Assembly: GCF_014694375.1 (NCBI RefSeq) | Contig: NZ_JAAUWW010000005.1 | Location: 141,117 to 205,116, forward strand | Direction of reading: 5' to 3' | DNA from: Vibrio sp. S17_S38 | GTDB lineage: Bacteria > Pseudomonadota > Gammaproteobacteria > Enterobacterales > Vibrionaceae | DNA length: 64,000 nt | In this document: in pieces, positions 18,400 through 29,299 of the stretch | Layout of the letters: every line of letters starts with the position of its first letter | How positions within the stretch are numbered: position 1 is the first letter of the stretch | Made by a program: the position numbers and the translations under genes | The notes under the pieces: model-generated | The model's database searches: none | Seen by the model: only the letters and a program-made list of their open reading frames with translations | Told to the model about the DNA's origin: nothing

Positions 18400-19239
18400 A
18401 TGAGTCAGGGATTTTTAGTCTTTCCCCATATCGACCCCGTTATTTTTGCCATCGGCCCGATTGGTGTTCGTTGGTATGGTTTAATGTATTTACTTGGCTT
18501 TGCTTTTGCGATGTATGTTGCCAATCGCCGTGCAGATAAACCAGGTAGCACTTGGACGCGTGAACAAGTGTCCGATCTCCTATTCGCTGGTTTCCTCGGT
18601 GTCGTGCTCGGCGGGCGCATTGGCTATGTATTATTTTATGGTTTTGACTATTGGATGGCTGAGCCTTTGTACATATTCAAAGTATGGACAGGAGGGATGT
18701 CCTTTCATGGTGGCTTGATGGGTGTGATCGCCGCAATGTGGTGGTATGCCCGAAAAAATAAGCGGACTTTCTTTGGTGTAGCTGATTTTATTGCACCTCT
18801 AGTACCATTTGGTTTAGGGGCTGGGCGAATTGGTAATTTTATTAATGGAGAGCTATGGGGGCGTGTCACCGATGTGCCTTGGGCTATTATCTTCCCTAAT
18901 GGTGGCCCGTATCCACGCCATCCTTCTCAATTGTATGAATTCTTTTTAGAAGGCGTTGTGCTGTTCCTCATTCTTAATTGGTTTATCCGCAAGCCAAGAC
19001 CTGCAGGAGCGGTTTCTGGATTATTCTTGATCGGTTATGGGGTCTTCCGATTTAGTGTTGAATTTGTTCGTCAGCCTGACGCTCAATTAGGTTTATTTGA
19101 TGGCGTGATTTCTATGGGACAGATTCTATCCACGCCGATGATTATTGTTGGCGCTTTGATTATGATTTGGTCTTACAAGACACAAAAATCGACATTATCA
19201 GCGAATGAAAAAACCACCAAAGCAGTAAAAGGGAAATAA
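18400..19239 (+). CDS. lgt: Prolipoprotein diacylglyceryl transferase Lgt
   Basis: Inner-membrane enzyme that adds diacylglycerol from phosphatidylglycerol to the lipobox cysteine of prolipoproteins. 279 aa with about seven membrane segments; the Lgt signature [16 protein letters not shown] and the HGGL motif are present. The frame is open from 18259, but the conserved start [16 protein letters not shown] begins at ATG 18400, preceded by AGAGAG. The 170-bp leader between ptsP and lgt holds no gene I can recognise. thyA follows after three bases, so the two are likely co-translated. lspA, the next lipoprotein enzyme, is at 27720. Confidence 0.95.
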   Translation: MSQGFLVFPHIDPVIFAIGPIGVRWYGLMYLLGFAFAMYVANRRADKPGSTWTREQVSDLLFAGFLGVVLGGRIGYVLFYGFDYWMAEPLYIFKVWTGGMSFHGGLMGVIAAMWWYARKNKRTFFGVADFIAPLVPFGLGAGRIGNFINGELWGRVTDVPWAIIFPNGGPYPRHPSQLYEFFLEGVVLFLILNWFIRKPRPAGAVSGLFLIGYGVFRFSVEFVRQPDAQLGLFDGVISMGQILSTPMIIVGALIMIWSYKTQKSTLSANEKTTKAVKGK

Positions 19240-19242
19240 GTT

Positions 19243-20094
19243 GTGAAACAATATCTAGAACTTTGCCAACGCATTATTGATGAAGGTCAGTGGGTTGAAA
19301 ATGAGCGTACTGGAAAGCGCTGTTTAACCATTGTTAATGCCGATCTTACTTATGATGTAGGTAACAATTCTTTTCCTTTGGTGACGACTCGTAAAAGTTT
19401 CTGGAAATCGGCGGTAGCTGAGTTACTTGGTTATATTCGTGGTTACGATAATGCTGACGATTTTCGTAAGCTTGGCACCAAAACGTGGGATGCGAATGCC
19501 AACCTAAATGATGCTTGGCTTAATAATTCTTATCGTAAAGGTGAGGATGATATGGGCCGAGTTTATGGCGTTCAAGGTCGGGCTTGGGCCAAACCTGATG
19601 GGGGGAAGGTTGATCAATTACGAAAAATTGTTGATGATTTAACTCGTGGTATTGATGATCGTGGTGAGATTTTAAATTTCTATAATCCAGGCGAGTTTCA
19701 TATGGGGTGTTTGCGCCCTTGTATGTACAGCCATCACTTTTCTCTATTAGGGGATACCTTATATTTAAATAGTACTCAACGCTCATGTGATGTTCCGCTA
19801 GGCTTGAATTTTAATATGGTGCAAGTTTATGTGTTTTTAGCCATTATGGCGCAGATTACCGGTAAAAAAGCGGGTGTTGCGTATCATAAAATTGTAAATG
19901 GCCATATTTATGAAGACCAACTTGCACCGATGAAAGATATTCAGCTAAAGCGTGAACCTTTTCCAGCACCTCAATTTCATATTAATCCTAAGATTAAGAC
20001 TCTAGATGATTTAGAAACTTGGGTGAGCCTAGATGATTTCGATGTGACCGATTATCAATGCCATGATGCAATTAAGTACCCATTTTCGGTTTAG
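19243..20094 (+). CDS. thyA: Thymidylate synthase ThyA (GTG start)
   Basis: Converts dUMP to dTMP with methylene-tetrahydrofolate. 283 aa, longer than the 264-aa E. coli enzyme and like the Vibrio form. The catalytic Cys is C160 in LRPCMYSHH; the dUMP-binding [12 protein letters not shown] motif follows. GTG 19243 is three bases after the lgt stop, giving the expected [11 protein letters not shown]. Ends at a clear terminator. Confidence 0.95.
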   Translation: MKQYLELCQRIIDEGQWVENERTGKRCLTIVNADLTYDVGNNSFPLVTTRKSFWKSAVAELLGYIRGYDNADDFRKLGTKTWDANANLNDAWLNNSYRKGEDDMGRVYGVQGRAWAKPDGGKVDQLRKIVDDLTRGIDDRGEILNFYNPGEFHMGCLRPCMYSHHFSLLGDTLYLNSTQRSCDVPLGLNFNMVQVYVFLAIMAQITGKKAGVAYHKIVNGHIYEDQLAPMKDIQLKREPFPAPQFHINPKIKTLDDLETWVSLDDFDVTDYQCHDAIKYPFSV

Positions 20095-20125
20095 ATTTTA
20101 TTGATACTAAAATGCCAATCTTAGT

Positions 20126-20166
20126 AGCTCCTATCCACGTGTTATACGGAATAGGAGCTTTTTTAT
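20126..20166 (+). terminator. Intrinsic terminator of lgt-thyA
   Basis: AGCTCCTAT / ATAGGAGCT stem with a 16-base loop region and a T-tract. Confidence 0.88.
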
Positions 20167-20218
20167 TATTCGAAAAAATTTAAAATAAAAGCCTATTTAG
20201 CGGTTTGCGAGGTAATGG

Positions 20219-21109
20219 ATGTCACATTTAAACTACAACCACCTTTATTATTTTTGGATGGTTTGTAAACAAGGTTCTGTGGTAAAAGCGGCAGAAGCAT
20301 TATTCTTGACACCTCAAACCGTGACAGGGCAAATTAAATCTTTTGAAGAACGTATGAAAGGGACGTTATTAAAGCGTAGTGGTCGTAGTGTCGAGCCCAC
20401 TGAGCTGGGTCAGATGATTTTTCGTTATGCCGATAAAATGTTTGGTTTGAGCTATGAAATGCTCGACATAGTTAACTACAGCCAACAAAAAAATGTTTTG
20501 TTTGATGTAGGGGTTGCAGATTCCTTATCTAAAAGGCTAGTGAGTAAAATTCTACTGACGACAGTACCAGACGATAACAGCATTCATTTACGCTGCTTTG
20601 AGTCAACACATGAGCTATTATTAGAGCAACTGTCTCAGCATAAGTTGGATATGATTTTATCCGATTGTCCTGTTGATTCGAGTCAAAGCCCCGGTTTATT
20701 TAGTAAGAAACTCGGTGAATGCAAGATGAGCTTCTTTTCATCTAGTGTGGTAGATTCTCAAAATTTCCCGGCTATTTTAAAAGATAAAAAATTACTTATT
20801 CCCGGACGTCGTACAGCAATGGGGCGCAATGTTATGCATTGGTTCGAAAGACATGCAATAACGCCAAATATATTAGGTGAGTTCGATGATGCAGCGTTAA
20901 TGAAAGCCTTTGCTCTGTATCATAAAGACGTTATTTTCTTAGCACCTACTATCTATTTTGATGAAGTAAAAGGTGAAGTACCTTTGTGCTTAGTGAGCGA
21001 AGTTGAAGAGCTAAAAGAAGAATATTACGTTATATTTGCAGAGCGAATGATCCAACATCCTGCGGTGAAAAATGTTTGTGATGCTGATTTTAGTGATTTA
21101 TTTCGTTAA
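20219..21109 (+). CDS. nhaR: LysR-family transcriptional activator NhaR
   Basis: Sodium-responsive LysR regulator, activator of nhaA and related genes in E. coli. 296 aa: N-terminal winged helix-turn-helix (about 5-65; [23 protein letters not shown]) and a C-terminal effector domain with blocks almost identical to E. coli NhaR ([25 protein letters not shown] is shared in large part; [25 protein letters not shown]). Starts at ATG 20219 behind CGAGGTAA. No nhaA neighbour in the window, so targets must lie elsewhere. Confidence 0.93.
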   Translation: MSHLNYNHLYYFWMVCKQGSVVKAAEALFLTPQTVTGQIKSFEERMKGTLLKRSGRSVEPTELGQMIFRYADKMFGLSYEMLDIVNYSQQKNVLFDVGVADSLSKRLVSKILLTTVPDDNSIHLRCFESTHELLLEQLSQHKLDMILSDCPVDSSQSPGLFSKKLGECKMSFFSSSVVDSQNFPAILKDKKLLIPGRRTAMGRNVMHWFERHAITPNILGEFDDAALMKAFALYHKDVIFLAPTIYFDEVKGEVPLCLVSEVEELKEEYYVIFAERMIQHPAVKNVCDADFSDLFR

Positions 21110-21155
21110 ATTTTATTGATGATTTTAAAAATCCCCAATCCTGAGAGGTTGTAAG

Positions 21156-21449
21156 ATGGATTTAGTTAAAATGGAAAACAACCTTCCTCAAGCTGTCGTG
21201 CTTTTAAAAGCGATGGCTAATGAAAATAGATTGCACATTTTGTGTCTTTTACATGATAAAGAATTATCGGTTGGAGAGTTATGCTTACTTTTACCTTTAA
21301 GCCAGTCTGCATTATCACAGCATTTGGTGTGGTTGCGTCGTGATGGATTAGTTAAAACAAGGAAGCAGTCTCAGGCCGTATATTACTCACTGCATAACTC
21401 TGAAGTAAAAGCCATGATAGAGCAGTTACACAAGCTGTACAGTGTATAG
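21156..21449 (+). CDS. hlyU: ArsR/SmtB-family regulator HlyU
   Basis: 97-aa winged-helix protein of the HlyU branch, which in pathogenic vibrios derepresses haemolysin and toxin genes by displacing H-NS and senses oxidation. It lacks the classic ArsR metal-binding CxC. Recognition helix region: LLPLSQSALSQHLVWLRRDGLV (about 44-65). Two cysteines (C30 and C43) sit where HlyU proteins carry redox-active cysteines. The surrounding order nhaR-hlyU-rpsT-murJ matches V. cholerae. No toxin gene adjoins, so its regulon is remote. Confidence 0.88.
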   Translation: MDLVKMENNLPQAVVLLKAMANENRLHILCLLHDKELSVGELCLLLPLSQSALSQHLVWLRRDGLVKTRKQSQAVYYSLHNSEVKAMIEQLHKLYSV

Positions 21450-21530
21450 AGTGAAGGGGATTGAACTGAGTTCCTAGACTGGTTTTACCAATCTATATAA
21501 CTAAAGATTCTGAGTTCAATTTTTAGATAT

Positions 21531-21556
21531 AAAAAAACCGGCCTAGGCCGGTTTTT
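21531..21556. terminator. Bidirectional terminator between hlyU and rpsT
   Basis: A7 tract, perfect palindromic stem ACCGGCC / GGCCGGT, T5. Serves rpsT (-) and possibly hlyU (+). Confidence 0.92.
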
Positions 21557-21580
21557 GTGCAATTAAGCTTTAATATAAAA

Positions 21581-21841
21581 TTAAAGAGCTTTGATTGCTG
21601 CAGTGAAGCGAGACTTATGACGAGCAGCTTTATTCTTATGAATAAGGCCTTTAGTCGCCATGCGATCTAGAAGAGGTGTTACTTCAACTAGTGCAGCAGT
21701 TGCAGCTTCTTTATCGCCAGCTGTAATAGCAGCGATAGTTTTTTTCATATAAGTGCGCATCATAGAACGACGACTAGCATTATGCTGGCGACGTTTCTCA
21801 GCTTGGATAGCGCGCTTCTTAGCAGATTTACTGTTTGCCAA
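21581..21841 (-). CDS. rpsT: 30S ribosomal protein S20 (TTG start)
   Basis: Basic 86-aa ribosomal protein S20 that binds 16S rRNA. The frame extends upstream to an ATG at 21856, but the conserved protein begins [16 protein letters not shown] and a GGGAG ribosome site is correctly placed for the TTG at 21841. E. coli rpsT also uses a UUG start, part of its autogenous translational control, so the TTG is preferred. Hallmark [15 protein letters not shown] and [14 protein letters not shown] blocks are present. Single gene between two terminators and the murJ gap. Confidence 0.96.
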   Translation of the reverse strand: MANSKSAKKRAIQAEKRRQHNASRRSMMRTYMKKTIAAITAGDKEAATAALVEVTPLLDRMATKGLIHKNKAARHKSRFTAAIKAL

Positions 21842-22133
21842 GGGTCTAACTCCCAAAAAACTTTAGTTCGGTGACAATTTAAGGGCGAGGACTATGCCTC
21901 TTTCCTACGTGGTTGTCAACAGATTTGTACGAAAACCAAGCTTTACCAAATCAATTTTTGGTGAAGTGTGGTCTACGCGGTTAAGATGGCGTGGATTCTA
22001 TCAGCATTTGAATTCCAATGCTATTAATTATCTCATCCCATGAATAACTCTTTTTACTTTGTTTTATTTTCAAATAAGGTGGAGAATTTGTTATTCATTT
22101 TTGTTGTTACAACTTTTTATATTTGAGGCAAGT

Positions 22134-23690
22134 GTGAGTAGAAAACTGCTGAAATCGGGGCTTACTGTAAGTGCCATGACTTTTGTTTCTAGGGTATTAG
22201 GCTTAGTGCGTGACGTCGTTGTTGCGAATTTAATGGGGGCCGGTGCAGCGGCGGATGTTTTTTTCTTTGCTAATCGAATTCCAAATTTCTTACGTCGCTT
22301 ATTTGCTGAAGGGGCATTCTCTCAAGCTTTTGTCCCTGTATTAACGGAATATCACGCGTCAGGTGATAAAGATAAAATCCGAGATTTAATATCTAAAACC
22401 TCGGGAACTTTAGGTGTGCTTGTTACCATTGTTACTTTATTCGGTATTTTAGGATCTGGAGTGGTAACCGCTATTTTTGGGGCTGGTTGGTTTATGGACT
22501 GGCTTCATGGTGGGCCTAATGCAGCTAAATTCGAACTGGCGAGTTTCTTGTTAAAAATCACTTTCCCTTATCTATGGTTCATTACGTTTGTAGCGTTATC
22601 AGGCGCAGTATTAAACACTATAGGTAAATTTGCAGTTTCATCATTTACCCCTGTTTTTCTTAATGTAATGATGATCTTTGCCGCTATTTATATATCACCT
22701 TATATGGAACAGCCTGAAATTGGCTTGGCAATTGGGGTATTTTTAGGTGGCCTAGTTCAGTTTGGTTTCCAGATCCCGTTTATGTACCGTGAAGGGTTAC
22801 TTGTTAAGCCTAAGTGGGGTTGGAACGACCCAGGTGTCAAAAAAATTCGTACCTTAATGATCCCCGCGTTATTTGGTGTTTCGGTCAGTCAAGTTAATTT
22901 ACTACTTGATACCATGGTTGCGAGCTTTTTGATGACGGGGTCAATTAGTTGGTTGTACTATTCAGATCGTTTATTGGAATTTCCTTTAGGATTATTTGGT
23001 ATTGCAATTGCTACTGTAATTTTACCTGCGTTATCTCGTAAACATGTGGATGCCGAATCAAAAGGCTTTTCCGATACCATGGATTGGGGCGTTCGGATGG
23101 TGATTCTACTTGGGGTTCCAGCCATGATTGGTTTAATGGTGCTAGCTAAGCCAATGTTGATGGTGCTGTTCATGCGTGGTGAGTTTATGCCAAGTGATGT
23201 TAATAATGCATCATTATCACTTCTTGCTTATGCATCCGGCCTATTAAACTTCATGCTGATTAAAGTATTAGCACCAGGATATTACTCAAGACAAGATACC
23301 AAAACGCCAGTACGTTATGGCATTATCGCGATGCTGACTAATATGGTATTTAACGCTATTTTTGCTTACCTTTTTGGTTATGTAGGACTTGCAATGGCAA
23401 CTTCTCTTTCTGCTTTGGTTAATATGGCTTTATTATATCGAGGTTTACACATCGCAGGAGTATATCGTTTATCCCGAGAAACGATTATTTTTGCTTTTAA
23501 GGTTATGATTGCTGGTGGCGTCATGACTGCATTATTAGACTGGCAATTAGCCGATATGAGCGTGTGGTTGAGTTGGCATATTTCAACTCGTGCATATTGG
23601 CTTGTAGGCTTGATTGGTTTGGGTGCGATTGGCTATTTAGCGTCGGTGCTTGCTTTGGGTATTCGACTGAAAGATCTAAAAGGTCATTGA
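22134..23690 (+). CDS. murJ: Lipid II flippase MurJ (GTG start)
   Basis: MOP-superfamily transporter that flips lipid II across the inner membrane for peptidoglycan synthesis. 518 aa, about fourteen membrane segments. Conserved blocks: SRVLGLVRDVVVANLMGAG, RLFAEGAFSQAFVPV, LAPGYYSRQDTKTPV. The frame is open from 22059 but the alignable protein begins at the GTG 22134 (SRKLLKSGLTVSAMT), which has GAGG six bases before it. Divergent from rpsT. Ends at a terminator before ribF. Confidence 0.95.
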   Translation: MSRKLLKSGLTVSAMTFVSRVLGLVRDVVVANLMGAGAAADVFFFANRIPNFLRRLFAEGAFSQAFVPVLTEYHASGDKDKIRDLISKTSGTLGVLVTIVTLFGILGSGVVTAIFGAGWFMDWLHGGPNAAKFELASFLLKITFPYLWFITFVALSGAVLNTIGKFAVSSFTPVFLNVMMIFAAIYISPYMEQPEIGLAIGVFLGGLVQFGFQIPFMYREGLLVKPKWGWNDPGVKKIRTLMIPALFGVSVSQVNLLLDTMVASFLMTGSISWLYYSDRLLEFPLGLFGIAIATVILPALSRKHVDAESKGFSDTMDWGVRMVILLGVPAMIGLMVLAKPMLMVLFMRGEFMPSDVNNASLSLLAYASGLLNFMLIKVLAPGYYSRQDTKTPVRYGIIAMLTNMVFNAIFAYLFGYVGLAMATSLSALVNMALLYRGLHIAGVYRLSRETIIFAFKVMIAGGVMTALLDWQLADMSVWLSWHISTRAYWLVGLIGLGAIGYLASVLALGIRLKDLKGH

Positions 23691-23712
23691 TAGTTTAAAG
23701 ATCCTGATAAAC

Positions 23713-23745
23713 AGCCCTACTGTACTCGCATTGGTAGGGCTTTTG
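23713..23745 (+). terminator. Terminator after murJ
   Basis: AGCCCTAC / GTAGGGCT stem followed by TTTTGTGTG. Confidence 0.75.
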
Positions 23746-23798
23746 TGTGTATAATTTGCCAGTTTAACGCACCAAAACCCTGATAATAAGAACCGAAT

Positions 23799-24809
23799 AT
23801 GGAATTAATCCGAGGCATTCACAATATTAAACCGCATCATCAAGGGTGCGTACTCAGTATTGGCAATTTTGATGGTGTGCATTTAGGGCATCAGCAATTG
23901 CTCAGACGACTGTGCGATCAGGCTAACACCTTGAATTTACCTACGGTTGTGATGACATTTGAACCTCAACCGATGGAGTTTTTTGCCAAACAATCAGCAC
24001 CAGCCAGATTAACGCGTTTACGCGATAAATTTGTGCAACTTGCCAAATATAAGATTGACCGATTGCTGTGTATTAATTTCAATCAACATTTTGCAAATTT
24101 AACGCCAGATGCCTTTATTCGAGATTTGTTAGTTGATAATTTAGGGGTGAAATATTTAGTGGTTGGTGATGATTTTCGTTTTGGAAAAAATCGTCAAGGC
24201 TCGTTTGAAGATCTAATCCAAGCGGGAAAAAAATATGGGTTTGATGTCGTGAGCACAGAAAGTTTCTGTATGCATACGCCAGAAAAACAAACTCAATCAG
24301 AGCCTATTCGAGTGAGTAGTACAGCTATTAGACAAGCACTCGCACAAGATTGTTTAAAAGAAGCTAAAGCGATGTTAGGCCGTGATTATAGTATTAATGG
24401 TCGCGTTTCTCATGGTCGAAAGCTTGGACGAACAATTGGTTTTCCTACGGCAAACATACCGCTAAAACGGAATGTGTCACCAGTTTCTGGTGTGTACGTA
24501 GTGAAGGTCTTCGGTGCTGAAAAATTGGGCTCAACTGAAAAATGCTTGAATCAATTCGTTGTTGGTGGTGTTGCGAATATTGGCAATCGTCCAACCGTCA
24601 ATGGAGTGCGCCAACAGTTGGAAGTACATTTATTTGATTTCAAACAGAACCTTTACGGAAAACAACTTGAAGTAGTGTTGCTACACAAGCTTCGAGATGA
24701 AAAAAAGTTCGATGATTTCGGGCTATTGAAACAACAAATAGAATTAGATGCGCAAGCAGCAAGGGTGTGGTTGCTTGAGCACAATATAATTTCCCAAACA
24801 GTCTGTTAA
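23799..24809 (+). CDS. ribF: Bifunctional riboflavin kinase / FAD synthetase RibF
   Basis: Makes FMN from riboflavin and FAD from FMN. 336 aa: N-terminal nucleotidyltransferase domain with SIGNFDGVHLGHQQLL (about 20-35) and the GDDFRFGKNRQGSF block, then the flavokinase domain with GRTIGFPTANIPL and VANIGNRPTV. About 20 residues longer than the E. coli protein, with an insertion near residue 245 (GAEKLGSTEKCLNQ). ileS follows after 52 bases and lspA overlaps ileS, the standard ribF-ileS-lspA operon. Confidence 0.95.
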   Translation: MELIRGIHNIKPHHQGCVLSIGNFDGVHLGHQQLLRRLCDQANTLNLPTVVMTFEPQPMEFFAKQSAPARLTRLRDKFVQLAKYKIDRLLCINFNQHFANLTPDAFIRDLLVDNLGVKYLVVGDDFRFGKNRQGSFEDLIQAGKKYGFDVVSTESFCMHTPEKQTQSEPIRVSSTAIRQALAQDCLKEAKAMLGRDYSINGRVSHGRKLGRTIGFPTANIPLKRNVSPVSGVYVVKVFGAEKLGSTEKCLNQFVVGGVANIGNRPTVNGVRQQLEVHLFDFKQNLYGKQLEVVLLHKLRDEKKFDDFGLLKQQIELDAQAARVWLLEHNIISQTVC

Positions 24810-24820
24810 CTGTTTGGGAA
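24791..24820 (+). other. Hairpin overlapping the ribF stop codon
   Basis: TTCCCAAACAG (24791-24801) pairs perfectly with CTGTTTGGGAA (24810-24820); the loop contains the ribF TAA. No T-tract follows, so it is more likely a regulatory or processing structure in the ribF-ileS mRNA than a terminator. Confidence 0.6.
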
Positions 24821-24861
24821 CTCCTCATTAATATCGCCCAATGTAATGGAATTAAGAATCG

Positions 24862-27720
24862 ATGACTGATTATAAAAATACTCTGAATCTACCTGAAACA
24901 GGGTTTCCAATGAAAGGGAATCTGGCTAATCGTGAGCCAGAAATGCTTAAACGCTGGTACAAAGAAGATCTTTACGGCGCAATCCGTACTGCCAAGAAAG
25001 GCAAAAAATCATTTGTATTACACGATGGGCCCCCTTATGCCAATGGTGATATCCATATTGGCCATGCCCTAAACAAAATTCTTAAAGATATTATTATTAA
25101 ATCAAAGACATTGTCTGGCTTTGATGCGCCGTACGTTCCTGGTTGGGACTGCCACGGCCTACCCATTGAGCTAATGGTAGAAAAGAAAAAAGGTAAACCT
25201 GGTCAGAAGATTTCTGCTGCGGAATTTCGCGAAGAATGTCGTAAATACGCGGCTGGCCAAGTTGAAGGGCAAAAAGATAGCTTTAAGCGTTTAGGTATCA
25301 TGGGTGAGTGGGAAAAGCCTTATCGCACTATGGATTTTGGAACGGAAGCTAATATCATTCGTTCATTAGGTAAAATTGCAGATAAAGGGCACTTGTTAAA
25401 AGGCTTTAAACCAGTTCACTGGTGTACCGATTGTGGTTCTGCATTAGCGGAAGCAGAAGTTGAATACAAAGACAAAGTATCGCCTTCTATCTATGTACGT
25501 TTTAAAGCAACCGATGAAGCTGCTGTATTATCTAAGTTCGATTGCAAAGAAGGCCATCAAGGTAAAGGTGATGTGTCGATTGTTATTTGGACTACCACTC
25601 CGTGGACAATGCCAGCAAACCGCGCCGTATGTCTGCGTGATGATCTTGAATATGTATTGATTCAAGTTGAAGCCAATGGCGAGCAACCAGCAGAACGTAT
25701 TATTGTGGCTTCTGATTTGGCTACATCGGTTATGGCAGCTGTTAATATCGAGCATTTCCATAACTTAGGTTTTGCGAAAGGTTCTGATTTAGAGCTGACT
25801 CGCTTTAATCACCCATTCTACGACTTTAATGTTCCTGCTATTTTAGGCGAACACGTCACAACTGAATCAGGTACAGGTATTGTCCATACCGCGCCGGGAC
25901 ATGGCCAAGAAGACTTCGTGGTTGGTAAACTGTACGATCTTGAAGTGGCTAATCCTGTTGGTTCTAACGGTGTTTACTTACCAGATACGGAATTATTTGC
26001 CGGTCAGCACGTATTTAAAGCCAATGATTCGGTACTTGAAGTATTAAAAGATCATGGCGCATTATTACATCACCACGCTTATGAACACAGCTACCCGCAT
26101 TGCTGGCGCCATAAAACGCCAATTATTTTCCGTGCCACGCCACAATGGTTCATTTCTATGGATCAAGCGGGTTTGCGTGCTAAAGCATTAAGCGAAATTA
26201 AAAACGTTCAGTGGATGCCTGAATGGGGTCAAAGCCGCATTGAAGGCATGATCGAAGGTCGTCCTGAATGGTGCATCTCTCGCCAACGTACTTGGGGAGT
26301 GCCAATCGCTTTATTCGTACATAAAGAAACCGCTGAATTGCATCCTAATTCACCTGAACTTATTGAAAAAGTGGCTAAGTTGGTGGAAGAAAAAGGTATT
26401 CAAGCATGGTGGGATCTTGATCCTGCTGACTTAATGGGTGACGCTGATGCCGCTAAGTATGAAAAAGTGCTCGATACATTAGATGTATGGTTTGATTCTG
26501 GTTCAACTCACTATTCTGTCGTTGATAACCGCAGCGAGTTCAACGGTCACAGTGCGGATCTTTACCTTGAAGGTTCGGATCAACACCGTGGTTGGTTCCA
26601 ATCATCATTGATTACTTCGGTAGCAATGAAAGATAAAGCGCCGTACAACCAAGTGTTAACTCATGGTTTTGTCGTGGATGCCAACGGTCGTAAGATGTCG
26701 AAATCTATCGGTAATGTGGTTTCACCAAAAGATGTAACCAACAAATTAGGCGCAGACATTCTACGTTTATGGGTAGCCTCTACCGATTACACTGGTGAAG
26801 TAGCGGTGTCGGATGAAATTTTAAAACGCAGCGCGGATTCTTATCGTCGTATTCGTAATACTGCACGTTTCTTCCTTGCTAACTTAAATGGTTTTAATCC
26901 AGCAACGGATATGGTCGCACCTGAAGATATGGTGGCACTGGATCGTTGGGCTGTAGGGCGTGCACAATCTGCACAGAAAGAAATTGTGAAGGCTTATGAA
27001 GAGTACAACACGCATGGTGTGACTCAGCGTTTAATGCAGTTCTGTTCTATTGAAATGGGTTCATTTTATTTAGATGTCATTAAAGATCGTCAATATACGG
27101 CGAAATTGGGCGGCCATGCTCAACGTAGTTGCCAAACTGCGCTTTACTACATTGTAGAAGCACTTGTTCGTTGGATGGCGCCAATTATGTCATTCACAGC
27201 AGATGAAATCTGGAATGAAATGCCATCAAAATTACCAAATGGCGAAGATCGCGAAACATTCGTATTTACTGGCGAATGGTTTGATGGTTTATTTGGGCTG
27301 ACTGAAGGCGAAGCATTGAATAATGATTTTTGGACTCAAGTTCAATCGGTTCGTGCTGGTGTGAATAAGTTACTTGAAACCGCTCGTAGTGAAAAAACGA
27401 TTGGTGGCTCCCTTCAAGCTGAAGTAGTGTTATTTGCTGATGATGCATTGGCACTGAATCTGAATAAACTTGAAGACGAACTGCGTTTTGTACTATTAAC
27501 GTCTAAAGCTAAAGTTCAACCATTAAGTGCAAAAACGGATGATGCACAAGCAACAGAGGTAGATGGTTTATTTGTTGATGTTACGGTCTCAGAAGCTGAA
27601 AAATGCGATCGTTGTTGGCACCATGTTGCGGATGTTGGCACTATTACAGAACACGAAAAAATATGTGGTCGTTGTGTAACTAACATTGAAGGTGACGGCG
27701 AAGTTCGTAAGTTTGCCTAA
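24862..27720 (+). CDS. ileS: Isoleucyl-tRNA synthetase
   Basis: Class I synthetase charging tRNA-Ile. 952 aa. HIGH motif at 65-68 ([11 protein letters not shown]), KMSKS at 611-615, CP1 editing domain between them with the [12 protein letters not shown] and [12 protein letters not shown] motifs, and a C-terminal zinc site (CDRCWHH ... CGRC). The TAA overlaps the lspA ATG by one base, giving translational coupling. Confidence 0.97.
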   Translation: MTDYKNTLNLPETGFPMKGNLANREPEMLKRWYKEDLYGAIRTAKKGKKSFVLHDGPPYANGDIHIGHALNKILKDIIIKSKTLSGFDAPYVPGWDCHGLPIELMVEKKKGKPGQKISAAEFREECRKYAAGQVEGQKDSFKRLGIMGEWEKPYRTMDFGTEANIIRSLGKIADKGHLLKGFKPVHWCTDCGSALAEAEVEYKDKVSPSIYVRFKATDEAAVLSKFDCKEGHQGKGDVSIVIWTTTPWTMPANRAVCLRDDLEYVLIQVEANGEQPAERIIVASDLATSVMAAVNIEHFHNLGFAKGSDLELTRFNHPFYDFNVPAILGEHVTTESGTGIVHTAPGHGQEDFVVGKLYDLEVANPVGSNGVYLPDTELFAGQHVFKANDSVLEVLKDHGALLHHHAYEHSYPHCWRHKTPIIFRATPQWFISMDQAGLRAKALSEIKNVQWMPEWGQSRIEGMIEGRPEWCISRQRTWGVPIALFVHKETAELHPNSPELIEKVAKLVEEKGIQAWWDLDPADLMGDADAAKYEKVLDTLDVWFDSGSTHYSVVDNRSEFNGHSADLYLEGSDQHRGWFQSSLITSVAMKDKAPYNQVLTHGFVVDANGRKMSKSIGNVVSPKDVTNKLGADILRLWVASTDYTGEVAVSDEILKRSADSYRRIRNTARFFLANLNGFNPATDMVAPEDMVALDRWAVGRAQSAQKEIVKAYEEYNTHGVTQRLMQFCSIEMGSFYLDVIKDRQYTAKLGGHAQRSCQTALYYIVEALVRWMAPIMSFTADEIWNEMPSKLPNGEDRETFVFTGEWFDGLFGLTEGEALNNDFWTQVQSVRAGVNKLLETARSEKTIGGSLQAEVVLFADDALALNLNKLEDELRFVLLTSKAKVQPLSAKTDDAQATEVDGLFVDVTVSEAEKCDRCWHHVADVGTITEHEKICGRCVTNIEGDGEVRKFA

Positions 27721-28232
27721 TGACTAAAGTATTATTCTCATTAAAACAATCTGGTGTTCGTTGGCTATGGCTAGCAGCATTAGTGTTTGTTGCTGATATC
27801 AGCATCAAACTAATGGTTATGAATAACATGGGGTATGGATGGACTAATCGTATTGAGATTTTGCCTTTCTTTAACTTATTGTACGTCCATAATCTTGGTG
27901 CAGCTTTTAGCTTTTTAAGTGACCAACCTGGTTGGCAACGTTGGTTTTTTACCGGGATTGCTTTTGTAGTCAGTGCTATGTTGATCATATGGATGCGAAA
28001 ATTACCCGCTGAAGAGAGTTGGAATAACCCAGCCTATGCGATGGTTATTGGCGGTGCTCTTGGGAATGTATTTGACCGTTTAGTGCATGGCTTTGTGGTT
28101 GATTACTTAGATTTTTTCTGGGGAAGTTACCACTGGCCTGCTTTTAACTTAGCAGATGCGGCTATTTGTATTGGTGCGGTGATGATTGTTCTAGATGGCT
28201 TTCGATCTAAGAAAGGGTCAGTGAAGAGTTAA
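27720..28232 (+). CDS. lspA: Lipoprotein signal peptidase LspA
   Basis: Aspartic protease (signal peptidase II) that cleaves diacylated prolipoproteins in the inner membrane. 170 aa with four membrane segments; catalytic aspartates D119 (NVFDR) and D146 (FNLADAA), and the GAAFSF motif. In many gammaproteobacteria fkpB and ispH follow; here the operon ends at a terminator and an unrelated transporter follows on the other strand. Confidence 0.96.
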   Translation: MTKVLFSLKQSGVRWLWLAALVFVADISIKLMVMNNMGYGWTNRIEILPFFNLLYVHNLGAAFSFLSDQPGWQRWFFTGIAFVVSAMLIIWMRKLPAEESWNNPAYAMVIGGALGNVFDRLVHGFVVDYLDFFWGSYHWPAFNLADAAICIGAVMIVLDGFRSKKGSVKS

Positions 28233-28249
28233 ACTTTGTACTCTATTAG

Positions 28250-28280
28250 AGCGCCACTGTTTTTACGGTGGCGCTTTTTT
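28250..28280 (+). terminator. Terminator of ribF-ileS-lspA
   Basis: AGCGCCACTGT / ACGGTGGCGCT strong stem, then six T residues. Confidence 0.93.
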
Positions 28281-28323
28281 ATATTTAAATAAGCATATTG
28301 TAAGTGAAATATTTAAAGTTAAA

Positions 28324-29199
28324 TTAAACCCACATAACTAAAATTGCCGCCAATGCGACGAGTATTAACCCAACGCCATCTTTAATTCTTATTTTCTGTT
28401 TAAGCCATAAGAATGAGATTAGCATGGTGAAAAATATTTCCACTTGGCCGAGGGTTTTTACATAAGGCACAGCTTGTAAAGACATAGCGCTGAACCAACC
28501 GATGGAACCTAAGCAACTAGCAATGCTGGTTAGAAGTGTTAATTTAGGTCGTTGCCATAAGGATTGAAGTGTACTTATGTCTGTACATGTAATGTAGATG
28601 ATGAGTAGTAACGTTTGTAGGCTGATCACCAATAATAATACCCAAGCGGCACTATAAGGAAAAGGTAAGTGTAGGGCGAGACTGGCTTCTCTTACCCACA
28701 ATGAGGTTAACGCGAAAGCGGATCCACAAGTCAGACCAAGAAGTACTATTTTTAGGGAAAGGCTTTTTATACCAGTTGTTGTGCTTAATAAGAAGATCCC
28801 AACTCCGCCGATAAATACACCGACCCACCCAAGAAAGGTTAGACTTGTACCAAAAAATGTCACGCCTAGTATAGCGGCTGCAAGCGCTTCGCTTTTAGCA
28901 AGACCTGCACCTACAGCATAATTACTTTGTTTAAACAATAAGACCATCAGTGCTGTTGCAAGAATCTGCATCAATGAGGCCGCGATAATGTAGCTAAGAA
29001 ATTCAGGTGTAAAATGAGGTAATGGCGCAGGTTTATAGGAATAGAGAACGACAAGATAAAGAGCCGCAATCGGGCTCGCCCATAGAAATCTCGCGAGTGT
29101 GACCCCTAATGTTTTAACTTCTGAAGACAATTGGCTTTGAAAGGCATTACGCCAAGACTGCATAAAAGCGGCAAAAAATGTAAACACAATCCATGTCAT
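28324..29199 (-). CDS. EamA/DMT-family membrane transporter
   Basis: 291 aa with about ten membrane segments in two EamA-type halves, the plan of drug/metabolite exporters. The substrate cannot be read from the sequence. N-terminal MTWIVFTFFAAFMQSWRNAFQ is followed by the first repeat to about 140; the second begins near 148. It stands alone between converging lspA and degS on its own strand, where other vibrios have different neighbours, suggesting a rearrangement or insertion point. It terminates toward the lspA terminator. Confidence 0.75.
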   Translation of the reverse strand: MTWIVFTFFAAFMQSWRNAFQSQLSSEVKTLGVTLARFLWASPIAALYLVVLYSYKPAPLPHFTPEFLSYIIAASLMQILATALMVLLFKQSNYAVGAGLAKSEALAAAILGVTFFGTSLTFLGWVGVFIGGVGIFLLSTTTGIKSLSLKIVLLGLTCGSAFALTSLWVREASLALHLPFPYSAAWVLLLVISLQTLLLIIYITCTDISTLQSLWQRPKLTLLTSIASCLGSIGWFSAMSLQAVPYVKTLGQVEIFFTMLISFLWLKQKIRIKDGVGLILVALAAILVMWV

Positions 29200-29299
29200 A
29201 TGAAAGCCTATGCTGATAATATCTGCCTGCGGTAGAGGTCGGTTAAGTGTGCAAATTCGTTTAGAGTGGCCAGTAGTTCTGATTTAAAAATAAGAGCGA

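Noticed and set aside
27680..27988. Antisense ORF over the ileS-lspA junction
   Set aside because: Shadow of two certain genes; no ribosome site or known domain.
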